In this document: in pieces, positions 1 to 5,700 of the stretch | Layout: every line of letters starts with the position of its first letter | Numbering within the stretch: position 1 is the first letter of the stretch | NCBI GenBank assembly: GCA_903907185.1 | Contig: CAIVND010000210.1 | Span: 1 to 8,932, forward strand | Origin: an uncultured Acidimicrobiaceae bacterium | GTDB taxonomy: Bacteria; Actinomycetota; Acidimicrobiia; Acidimicrobiales; Bog-793 | Direction: 5' to 3' | DNA: 8,932 nucleotides | The notes under the pieces: model-generated | Database searches by the model: none | What the model was told of the DNA's origin: nothing | The model's input: only the letters and a program-made list of their open reading frames with translations | Made by a program: the position numbers and the translations under genes

Positions 1-987
1 GACCTCGATCGTCTGACCACTCCGTGTCGTGAGTACGTCGCCCGGCTTGGTCGCAGTGCCCGATGGCATGTTCTCTGTCAGTGGCATATAGCCAACGACG
101 CGGACGGGAACACCGAGCTGTTTGCAGGCCGAGAGCGCGCCGAGCACCGCTGCTGCTCCCCCCATGTCCGTCTTCATCGTCATCATTCCTGCCCCGGTCT
201 TTAGCGAGAGTCCACCCGAGTCAAAGGTGATGCCTTTGCCAACGATCGCAACGGTTGTGAGCTCTTTCGCTCCACCAGCTGGCTCATAGGTCGCTCGCAC
301 AAATCGCGGTGGTTGCACCGAGCCAGCGGCAACTCCAAGGAGCCCACCCATCTTTGCCTCGGCGATATCGCTTTCATCGAGCACCTCGATAGTGAGGTCG
401 CTCTTGGTGCCGACCTCTGTTGCGATCTTGGCAAAATCCGTGGGTGTGAGATCACCCGCCGGAGTGTTCACGAGGTCGCGAGCGAGCGCAACACCCGCAC
501 CGATCGCCTGAGCGCGACCGAGTGCCTTGGTGATAACTCCCTCGCTCGCACCATCGACGAAGACCTGTTGCAATGAGCTTGCTTGGTTTGTTGTTCGAAA
601 CCGATCAAAGCTGTAACTCGCAAGGAGGATCCCAATGCCGAGTGATTCACAAGCCGATGCAATCGGAACGGGGCGACCACCAAGCCCCTCGAGCGACAGC
701 GCAATCGAGTCGCACTGTGTTGCTGCCCGTGCAATGGCTGCGCCAACACGTCTGAGCGTCTCCGCGGTCAGTTCATCGAGCGCTCCGACGCCAACGAGGA
801 GAGTAAGTGATCCCCCGCCCTCGGTCGTCATTGTCTCGGTCGCCTTGCCAGAGAATCCTCGCAACTTGGCGGTAGTGGGATCGACCGATCCGCCGCCGCT
901 AATCAGGGACAGATCGCTATCGACCAGCTGCACCGTCATCTCGACCGCGCTCTGCCGTTCGGTCCTCCATCGCAGTTCAACCGTCAT
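1..987 (-). CDS. pepA: Leucyl aminopeptidase (peptidase family M17), partial at the left edge
   Basis: Cytosolic two-metal aminopeptidase that releases N-terminal residues from peptides. The visible 329 residues hold the N-terminal domain (about 1-165), then NTPAGDLTP, which leads into the catalytic domain. The first metal block GKGITFDSGG starts near residue 250, giving K251 and D256, and MKTDMGGAA gives D274; these match the Lys and Asp ligands of M17 enzymes. The frame runs open to base 1 and ends in SGQTIEV, immediately before the NTDAEGR block that carries the remaining ligands and the active-site Arg, so about one third of the gene lies outside. I chose ATG 987 because AGAAAGG lies about 6 bases upstream; an in-frame ATG at 1008 is possible. 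It lies 96 bp downstream of the adenosyltransferase gene on the same strand. I see no terminator or clear promoter between them, so read-through is likely. Family assignment is firm. Confidence 0.95.
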   Translation of the reverse strand, partial: MTVELRWRTERQSAVEMTVQLVDSDLSLISGGGSVDPTTAKLRGFSGKATETMTTEGGGSLTLLVGVGALDELTAETLRRVGAAIARAATQCDSIALSLEGLGGRPVPIASACESLGIGILLASYSFDRFRTTNQASSLQQVFVDGASEGVITKALGRAQAIGAGVALARDLVNTPAGDLTPTDFAKIATEVGTKSDLTIEVLDESDIAEAKMGGLLGVAAGSVQPPRFVRATYEPAGGAKELTTVAIVGKGITFDSGGLSLKTGAGMMTMKTDMGGAAAVLGALSACKQLGVPVRVVGYMPLTENMPSGTATKPGDVLTTRSGQTIEV

Positions 988-1083
988 GACAACCTTTCTC
1001 TCTCGCATCGGGCTTTCTTTTTCACATCGAGTTCATCGTTACGTGGTGGCGTTCGTTTTGGACAGACATCAACCAGATTCGAA

Positions 1084-1626
1084 CTACCCACGCGCTCGAC
1101 GCTGAACGGGGTGGGCAGACTCTTGACTTCTTGCGAGCGTCCAGCAAAGATCCGAGAGCCGGTTGAGGTACATCGCAACCAACGAGTCATCGAGGTCAAG
1201 ACCGACAGCTATCCGCTCTGCCCGACGGACGATCGTTCGAGCGACATCAAGTTCAGCTGCCTCACGGCTCTCACCCGGTACGGCAAAGTTTGGCGAGAGA
1301 TCGAGCGTTGCCGTTACTCGGTCGATCTCAACCTCGAGTGCCTCGATCATCGCTGGTGTCACTGCCGTTGTCCCCGGTTCGAGCTGGTCTCGAGCAGAGC
1401 TCTTGGTCGTGACCTCGGCCATCAGCACCCAAAGGTCACGTTCAATCTTGGTTAGCGTCTCATCGAGCCACTCACCCCGTACCGCAGATGATCGAGCGAG
1501 TCCAAGAAAGGCTTGAGCCTCATCGACGACACCAACCAGATCGATTGCCTGGTCGTCCTTGCGGACTCGGCCACCCACACGGAGCGAGGTCGTACCATCG
1601 TCGCCGTGACGGGTATAGATCTTCAT
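1084..1626 (-). CDS. pduO: PduO-type ATP:cob(I)alamin adenosyltransferase
   Basis: Transfers the adenosyl group of ATP to cob(I)alamin, giving adenosylcobalamin (coenzyme B12), in the cytosol. The 180 residues are a normal family length. The N-terminal ATP-binding block is MKIYTRHGDDGTTSL, then GGRVRKDD (18-25) and VDEAQAFLGLAR (34-45, usually VDELNS). The C-terminal signatures are FAVPGES (114-120), ARTIVRRAER (129-138, the conserved Arg/Glu helix) and YLNRLSDLCWTLAR (153-166). The start ATG is the only reasonable one, and an AGGA is too close to it to be a normal ribosome site. A TANNNT hexamer lies at -12 to -7, so the message may be leaderless. No cobalamin riboswitch is recognisable in the 168 bp upstream, and no other B12 biosynthesis gene is visible, so this may be a salvage enzyme (inference). 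It diverges from the Rrf2 gene. Confidence 0.93.
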   Translation of the reverse strand: MKIYTRHGDDGTTSLRVGGRVRKDDQAIDLVGVVDEAQAFLGLARSSAVRGEWLDETLTKIERDLWVLMAEVTTKSSARDQLEPGTTAVTPAMIEALEVEIDRVTATLDLSPNFAVPGESREAAELDVARTIVRRAERIAVGLDLDDSLVAMYLNRLSDLCWTLARSQESAHPVQRRARG

Positions 1627-1632
1627 TCCTGC

Positions 1633-1638
1633 ACATTA
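1633..1638 (-). promoter_or_regulatory. Candidate -10 element (TAATGT) of the adenosyltransferase gene
   Basis: On the minus strand TAATGT occupies exactly -12 to -7 relative to the A of ATG 1626, the position expected for a leaderless actinobacterial transcript. A TTGGTC (minus strand, 1658-1663) lies 19 bp further upstream and could be a weak -35. The call rests on position and the TANNNT pattern only. Confidence 0.45.
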
Positions 1639-1782
1639 GAGCGATTCGCACATTCTCGACCAAGCTTTTCGCCATGAAACGACGCAAGGGATCTACCGGA
1701 AGGGCCAACAAGACCCAATCCGAGGTCGACCATCTCGTGACCGCTCGATGACGAACACGGCGCAGGAGGTGGTGAGCGGTCC

Positions 1783-1788
1783 TACGAT
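1783..1788 (+). promoter_or_regulatory. Candidate -10 element (TACGAT) of the Rrf2 gene
   Basis: TACGAT lies at -12 to -7 from ATG 1795, the same placement as in front of the adenosyltransferase and ileS genes. GGAGGG directly abuts the ATG and is too close to act as a ribosome site, which favours a leaderless start. I see no convincing -35 at 16-19 bp. Repressor self-control could act here, but I do not recognise an operator. Confidence 0.45.
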
Positions 1789-1794
1789 GGAGGG

Positions 1795-2241
1795 ATGCGG
1801 GTATCCACACGCGGTGACTACGCAAGTCGAGCACTCCTCTCCCTGGCGCTTCGCCACGGAGATAAGACACCGACCTCGGTGCGCGACATCGCGGAACGGA
1901 CCGGACTCCCCCAGCCCTACCTCGAGCAGATTCTGCTAGCGCTTAAGGGTGCTGGCATCGTCATCTCCAAGCGTGGTGTCGGTGGCGGATATGTGCTTGC
2001 CCGTCCGGCAAGTGAGATCACCTTAGGATCGATCGTCAGTGCCGTCGATGGACCGATCGTTGTCGGTGACTTTGGCGAGCCCCACACCAATGGTGCCTGT
2101 GACCATGAAGGACAGTGCATCCTGCTCGCTGTCTGGTCCGAGGTCGGGGATCACATGCGCCATCACCTCGACTCGTTTACCCTCGCTGATATGGTTGCGA
2201 GGTCTCTCGGAATGGCTCCAGCCACCGCTCCTCTCGACTGA
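1795..2241 (+). CDS. Rrf2-family transcriptional regulator
   Basis: DNA-binding regulator of the Rrf2 family (IscR, NsrR, CymR, RsrR relatives), 148 residues, a usual length. The winged helix-turn-helix begins at MRVSTRGDYASRALLSLA. The recognition helix region is DIAERTGLPQPYLEQILLAL (31-50), followed by the wing SKRGVGGGYVLARP (58-71) and ITLGSIVSAVDGP (75-87), all very typical. The effector segment after it has only two cysteines, C102 and C108 (spacing C-x5-C). IscR has a third cysteine six residues further on; here that position is W114. So it may bind a cluster with a different ligand set, sense thiols, or bind no cluster. The neighbours (B12 adenosyltransferase divergent, sigma factor downstream) do not name the regulon. 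The start is set by family alignment and the -10 spacing. Family is certain, effector unknown. Confidence 0.93.
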   Translation: MRVSTRGDYASRALLSLALRHGDKTPTSVRDIAERTGLPQPYLEQILLALKGAGIVISKRGVGGGYVLARPASEITLGSIVSAVDGPIVVGDFGEPHTNGACDHEGQCILLAVWSEVGDHMRHHLDSFTLADMVARSLGMAPATAPLD

Positions 2242-2260
2242 TACAGCCGGTCGATATCCT

Positions 2261-2300
2261 GAGCTCGACCTCACACCACCTTGGTGCGAGCTCTCTGTTT
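2261..2300 (+). terminator. Bulged hairpin terminator after the Rrf2 gene
   Basis: GAGCTCG (2261-2267) pairs perfectly with CGAGCTC (2287-2293). Inside it CACCA (2274-2278) pairs with TGGTG (2282-2286) around a 3-base loop, leaving a 6-base bulge on the left arm only. TCTGTTT follows directly. It lies 19 bases after the Rrf2 stop. The T-run is interrupted, so termination may be partial. Confidence 0.6.
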
Positions 2301-2333
2301 CACCAATTTTGGATAGATCTCGCGAAAGTGGGT

Positions 2334-2388
2334 ATGTCCACAGCTGAAGACCAGTCAATCCACAGATCTAAGGGCAAAGATATCTACA
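2334..2388 (+). promoter_or_regulatory. Three phased (T)CYACA motifs upstream of the sigma factor gene
   Basis: ATGTCCACA (2334-2342), CAATCCACA (2356-2364) and ATATCTACA (2380-2388) share a TCYACAG core (each is followed by G) and start 22 and 24 bases apart, so roughly on one face of the helix. The first differs by one base from TTGTCCACA, a form of the DnaA box used in high-GC actinobacteria. They could be sites for DnaA or another regulator controlling the sigma gene, or chance. No clear -35/-10 pair is visible in 2294-2424. Confidence 0.35.
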
Positions 2389-2400
2389 GAAACAGCCCTT
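2370..2400 (+). other. Inverted repeat in the sigma-factor upstream region
   Basis: AAGGGC (2370-2375) and GCCCTT (2395-2400) form a perfect 6 bp stem with a 19-base loop. The loop contains the third TCTACAG motif. The long loop makes it a weak RNA hairpin; it could equally be a DNA operator. Low certainty. Confidence 0.3.
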
Positions 2401-2465
2401 GAAGATGGAATAACTCGGGGAACTGTGACGTTAGAGAGAGTGAACGAAGTTTTGAGGGCATCGGG

Positions 2466-2470
2466 AAAGG
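2466..2470 (+). promoter_or_regulatory. Ribosome binding site that decides the sigma-factor start
   Basis: AAAGG ends 8 bases before ATG 2479. The in-frame GTG at 2425 lacks a site at good distance (GGGGA is only about 3 bases away), so ATG 2479 is preferred. Confidence 0.6.
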
Positions 2471-2478
2471 TGACGACG

Positions 2479-3261
2479 ATGAGCACTACGAAGACCAAGT
2501 CTAACGAGCAGATTGAATACACCGGCACGGGACCCGACGTCATGCGCATGTTCCTCGATGACATGGGTAAGTACCCACTGCTGACTGCTGCCGAGCAGAC
2601 CGAGCTTGCCAAGCGAGTACAGCTCGGTGACAAGAGCGCTCGCGCGGAGATGATCGCCGCGAACCTCCGGCTGGTCGTCTCGTGGGCTCGGCGCTATCAA
2701 GGTCGCGGTGTTGACCTCACCGATCTCATTCAGGAGGGAACCTTCGGGCTCATGCGAGCCGTCGAGAAGTTCGACTGGCAGCGCGGCTTTAAGTTCTCGA
2801 CCTACGCAACGTGGTGGATCCGTCAGTCGCTCCAGCGAGCGGTGAACTCCAAGGGACGGACGATCCGTCTACCCGAGGATGCGCTCTCCGCTGAGCTGAA
2901 CGCTGAGCGCGAGGGAGACACGCCTGCCTACCATCTGCCCCGCGTCGTCGCGAGCCTCGACAAGACCGTTGGCGAAGATTCGGCAACAACGCTCGCTGAC
3001 CTCGTGGCGGGAGACAACCTCGAGATCGACGAAGACGTTGCCAAGCAGGTGATGGTCCAGAAACTCCGTCAGGTAATTACCCGACTCGGTGACCTTGAAC
3101 AAGAGGTTGTCCGCCTCCGATACGGACTGACTGGAGAGGCTCCAGCCTCGCTCGAAAACACCGCAAAGCGCCTCGGAATCGGCGTGCGCAAGGTTCGCAG
3201 CGCTGAGAAGAATGCACTCCACTTCTTGGCTCGCCAGCCAGAGATCGAGCCGGTCGCCTAG
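2479..3261 (+). CDS. Sigma-70 family RNA polymerase sigma factor with a reduced region 3
   Basis: Directs RNA polymerase to promoters. From ATG 2479 it has 260 residues. Region 1.2 is at about 18-51 (GKYPLLTAAEQTELAKRV). Region 2 is at 54-131 and well kept: NLRLVVSWARRY, DLTDLIQEGTFGLM (core binding) and KFSTYATWWIRQS (-10 melting and recognition), ending in GRTIRLP. Instead of the roughly 55-60 residue domain 3 of SigA and SigB-type factors, only about 23 residues separate RTIRLP from the region 3.2-like VASLDKTVGEDSATTLADL (157-175). Region 4 follows (189-254), with QEVVRLRYGL and a helix-turn-helix at about 223-247 whose recognition helix reads GVRKVRSAEKNAL, unlike the usual TRERIRQIE. 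It lacks the long N-terminus of actinobacterial HrdB, so a group 2/3 alternative factor seems likely, but a primary role is not excluded. It converges on the pseudouridine synthase gene with a 19 bp gap and no room for a terminator. Confidence 0.93.
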   Translation: MSTTKTKSNEQIEYTGTGPDVMRMFLDDMGKYPLLTAAEQTELAKRVQLGDKSARAEMIAANLRLVVSWARRYQGRGVDLTDLIQEGTFGLMRAVEKFDWQRGFKFSTYATWWIRQSLQRAVNSKGRTIRLPEDALSAELNAEREGDTPAYHLPRVVASLDKTVGEDSATTLADLVAGDNLEIDEDVAKQVMVQKLRQVITRLGDLEQEVVRLRYGLTGEAPASLENTAKRLGIGVRKVRSAEKNALHFLARQPEIEPVA

Positions 3262-3280
3262 TCCCCCCTAGGTAGACCAG

Positions 3281-4270
3281 CTAGATCCGCTCATCTGCAT
3301 CGAGCTGATGGAGTTCTCTCAGCAACGACGCCAGATCAGCGGGAATTTCGGAGACCCATTCCATCGACGCCTGCGTCGTGGGGTGGGTGATCCGAAGTCG
3401 TTCTGCATGCAGGAATGGACGCTCAAGAGCGATCTCTTTCTTGCGTCCGCCGTAGCGAACGTCACCGATGACTGGATGACCGATGGCGCTGAGGTGGACG
3501 CGGATCTGATGTGTGCGTCCAGTCTCGAGTTTTAGATGCAACAACGTGAGCGGAATCGGTTGATCGTAGCGATTGAGGACGTCGTAGCGAGTTCTCGCCT
3601 CGCGACCACTCGCAAGTACCGTCATCTTGGTCGGAAACCGAGTCGATCGCCCAATCGGCGCCTCGATCAATCCCTCCTCATTCTCCAAAATTCCAACCGC
3701 GAGTGCACGGTACTCGCGACCCATCGAGCGACTCGCGAGCTGGGCGACAAGTGAGTCGTACGCGAGCGGTGTTCGGGCAACGATGAGCAGGCCCGAGGTG
3801 TCCTTATCGAGTCGGTGCACGATTCCCGGACGAGAGGGATCGCCAGCACCGCGTTGAGCAGCCTCGACGAGATCGGGATACCTCGTAATCAGTCCAGATG
3901 CCAAGGTGTCATCATGATGTCCGGCACCAGGATGAACAACAAGACCGGCCGGCTTGTCGATCACGATGATCGAATCATCCTCATAGATCACCTCGAAGTC
4001 GATCGCACCCACAGCAGCCGGACGAAGCGCAACTCGCTCTTCGAGCGGCTTGGCATCAAATCTGATGACGTCGCCCGAGGAGACTCGATGATGTCGCACA
4101 TGAACCGCAACGTCATTCACAAATATCCGGCCTGCAGTGATGAGGTCGGTGATCTCCGATCGTGACCGGCCAGTGATCATGGCCAGTGCCCGGTCTACGC
4201 GTTCTCCGTCGAGCGCAACCGAGACCTCAACGATCTCGTCTGCGAGTATCGGGGGTGACTGATCAGTCAT
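3281..4270 (-). CDS. RluA-family pseudouridine synthase with S4 domain (RluD-like)
   Basis: Converts specific uridines in RNA to pseudouridine, most likely in 23S rRNA (RluD-type) judging from architecture. It has 329 residues. An S4 RNA-binding domain occupies about 20-72 (ERVDRALAMITGRSRSEITD, then GRIFVN). The catalytic domain begins at IDFEVIYEDDSIIVIDKPAGLVVHPG; the catalytic Asp is D155 in GIVHRLDKDTSGLL (149-162). REYRAL (185-190) and TGRTHQIRVHL (250-260) complete the family motifs. I chose ATG 4270 because GAGGG lies about 9 bases upstream; the in-frame GTG at 4285 sits before that site and is less likely. The ATG lies inside the end of lspA (8 bp overlap), so translation is probably coupled. 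It is the last gene of the operon. The exact target uridines cannot be read from sequence. Confidence 0.93.
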   Translation of the reverse strand: MTDQSPPILADEIVEVSVALDGERVDRALAMITGRSRSEITDLITAGRIFVNDVAVHVRHHRVSSGDVIRFDAKPLEERVALRPAAVGAIDFEVIYEDDSIIVIDKPAGLVVHPGAGHHDDTLASGLITRYPDLVEAAQRGAGDPSRPGIVHRLDKDTSGLLIVARTPLAYDSLVAQLASRSMGREYRALAVGILENEEGLIEAPIGRSTRFPTKMTVLASGREARTRYDVLNRYDQPIPLTLLHLKLETGRTHQIRVHLSAIGHPVIGDVRYGGRKKEIALERPFLHAERLRITHPTTQASMEWVSEIPADLASLLRELHQLDADERI

Positions 4271-4793
4271 TGCTCTGTCCCTCACTCGCCGATTCGGTCA
4301 CCTCCGGCCCCCGGTGGGTGCTTTGGGACCGCCAATAGATAACAAACACCATGACACATCCAACGACCACCGCGGAGTCGGCAACATTGAAGGTGGGCCA
4401 AAAGGTCGAATGAATGAAATCAATGACCGAACCTCCATTTCGGCGGACGAGCCGATCACTGAGGTTGGAGAGTGCCCCGCCTCCGATCAAACCCGCTGCT
4501 GCTGCGGTGGCGGGGCTGAGTTGGTGCCGGCGTGATACCCCCACGACGCCAAGGCCTAAGAGCACGATGATCACAATTGGAAGACCAAACCCTGCCCCGA
4601 TAGAAAAGGCAATACCTGAGTTGTAGGTGAGATCGAGGGAGAATGGACCAAACAGATGGACAGGATGGCTGAGGTGGTCGACAGCCAGGGTCTTCGTCAC
4701 CTGGTCAGCAGCAATGACCGCCAGACCAATAGCGAAACCAATCAGCCAGCATCGGCGAGATCGATCTCCCCGGGCGGTGTCCGTTGCGATCAA
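4263..4793 (-). CDS. lspA: Lipoprotein signal peptidase (signal peptidase II)
   Basis: Inner-membrane aspartyl protease that removes the signal peptide of lipoproteins after lipidation of the Cys. It has 176 residues, with hydrophobic segments near 15-30, 71-87, 96-108 and 140-154, matching the four-helix fold. Family motifs are DQVTK (30-34), NSGIAFS (58-64), GGALSNLSDR (105-114), VIDF (123-126) and FNVADSA (135-141). The conserved Asp residues of the last three blocks (D113, D125, D139) are present, including the catalytic pair D125/D139. The start is TTG 4793, which overlaps the stop of the DksA-like gene as TTGA; no ATG or GTG lies nearby in frame and no strong ribosome site is visible, so reinitiation by coupling is likely. 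The C-terminal 20 residues are polar and not conserved in type. Confidence 0.95.
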   Translation of the reverse strand: MIATDTARGDRSRRCWLIGFAIGLAVIAADQVTKTLAVDHLSHPVHLFGPFSLDLTYNSGIAFSIGAGFGLPIVIIVLLGLGVVGVSRRHQLSPATAAAAGLIGGGALSNLSDRLVRRNGGSVIDFIHSTFWPTFNVADSAVVVGCVMVFVIYWRSQSTHRGPEVTESASEGQSND

Positions 4794-5689
4794 CGGCGAG
4801 AGAGGCCGCCAGCCGCACAGGGGACACAGATGTGGGCAAGTGGGATTGCCGCAAGCCGAGCCTTGGGAATCAAGGTCTCACACCGCTCGCAGATCCCGTA
4901 GGTCCCAAGTGCGATCTTGCGGAGTGCGATATCGATGTCTTCAACCAGCAGGCGTTGTTTTGCTGCAAGCTCAAGGTGCATCTCTCGATCGACAGCAAGT
5001 GTGCCGCCCTCACCCGACTCCTCGTCAAACTGGACATCGCCCGGCTCCATCTCATCGACAAGTGCGGCAGCCTCATTGCGCTGACTCTGCATCTGTGAGA
5101 TCCGGGAGTCTCGCTCCTCTAAGAGGGCCTCTCGCTGGCGGTCGAGAAAGACCGTGTCCTTGCGATAACCGGGGTTGACCTTCTTTGGCGGTGGTGCCTT
5201 CTTTACCGCAGGTACCTTGACAGCAGCCGGAGCGGCCTTTGTCACCGGCACGGACTTCGCAGGTGCTGGCTTTGTTTGCGTCTTGGAGGCAACTGCCTTT
5301 GCCGGAACAACCTTGGCTACCGTCTTTTTCGCGACGGTCTTGGTTGCGGCAACCTTTTTCGCTGAAGCTGGCTTTACGGGAGTCTTTTGGGCAGTGGCCT
5401 TTTTCGCTGGAGCTGGCTTTACGGGAGTCTTCTTGGCAACCGCCCGGGTTGCTACAACCTTGGTTGTGGCGACCTTCTTTGCGGGGGTGCTCTTTGCCGG
5501 ACTCTTCTTTGCCACGGTCTTGGATGAAATCGTCTTCTTTACGGGAATTTTCTTCGCCACAGCTTTCTTAGTTGGAACCTTCTGGACTGACGCCTTTTTG
5601 GAGACCTGACTTTTTGGTGGGCTCTTCTTCGCTACCGGCCCCTTGCCCGTGGACTTATTCGCCGCACCCAATCTGCCTGAGGTCGCCAT
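4790..5689 (-). CDS. TraR/DksA-type zinc-finger protein with a long lysine-repeat N-terminus
   Basis: The C-terminal part (about 175-299) is a DksA/TraR-like module. It has a coiled-coil (about 182-212 and 230-260) with an acidic tip around 212-227, then a C4 zinc finger with C267, C270, C288 and C291 (CERC, 17 residues, CVPC). DksA-like proteins insert their coiled-coil into the RNA polymerase secondary channel and alter initiation; that role is inferred here, and the tip lacks the exact DxxDxA motif of E. coli DksA. Residues 1-174 are a low-complexity, very basic Lys/Ala/Pro/Val tail resembling histone H1-like bacterial proteins and the HupB tail, with 24 in-register pentapeptides at 18-137. 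ATG 5689 is preceded by GAGGAG at a spacing of about 11 bases. First gene of the operon with lspA and the pseudouridine synthase. The C-terminal family is firm; the tail's function (DNA or RNA binding) is inference. Confidence 0.88.
   Translation of the reverse strand: MATSGRLGAANKSTGKGPVAKKSPPKSQVSKKASVQKVPTKKAVAKKIPVKKTISSKTVAKKSPAKSTPAKKVATTKVVATRAVAKKTPVKPAPAKKATAQKTPVKPASAKKVAATKTVAKKTVAKVVPAKAVASKTQTKPAPAKSVPVTKAAPAAVKVPAVKKAPPPKKVNPGYRKDTVFLDRQREALLEERDSRISQMQSQRNEAAALVDEMEPGDVQFDEESGEGGTLAVDREMHLELAAKQRLLVEDIDIALRKIALGTYGICERCETLIPKARLAAIPLAHICVPCAAGGLSRR
5279..5638 (-). repeat. 24 in-frame 15-bp units encoding Lys pentapeptides
   Basis: Residues 18-137 of the DksA-like protein divide without a gap into 24 five-residue units (for example PVAKK, AVAKK, TPVKP, APAKK). 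Every unit has a basic residue at position 4 or 5; 23 have Lys and one has Arg. The best-preserved copy pair is a 45 bp duplication, 5339-5383 and 5384-5428, encoding TPVKPASAKKVAATK and TPVKPAPAKKATAQK. The register breaks after residue 137. Confidence 0.85.
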
Positions 5690-5700
5690 GATGAATTCGT

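Noticed and set aside
1076..1084. GTTCGAATC on the minus strand, like a tRNA T-loop
   Set aside because: The flanking five bases do not pair as a T-stem, and no acceptor stem, anticodon arm or D arm can be built around it; it overlaps the end of the adenosyltransferase gene.
1674..1751. A 25-residue plus-strand frame (MKRRKGSTGRANK...) in the divergent intergenic region
   Set aside because: No ribosome site, no TANNNT at -12, and no recognisable motif; basic composition alone is not evidence. It ends close to the Rrf2 promoter and is more likely chance.
1627..1794. A cobalamin riboswitch before the adenosyltransferase gene
   Set aside because: I could not find the conserved B12-box or a multi-stem leader, and the proposed -10 leaves no leader at all.
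2334..2364. A replication origin, suggested by DnaA-box-like motifs
   Set aside because: No dnaA, dnaN or parAB nearby, no AT-rich unwinding region, and only one motif is close to consensus. A regulatory reading is more economical.
3262..3280. A shared terminator between the convergent sigma and pseudouridine synthase genes
   Set aside because: Only 19 bp are available; there is no stem of useful length and no T-run in either direction.
5175..5609. A 144-residue plus-strand frame rich in Phe, Ala, Gly and Thr that looks like a repeated membrane protein
   Set aside because: It is the exact antisense of the lysine-repeat tail; AAG/GCC codons read backwards give CTT/GGC, which explains the pseudo-repeats.
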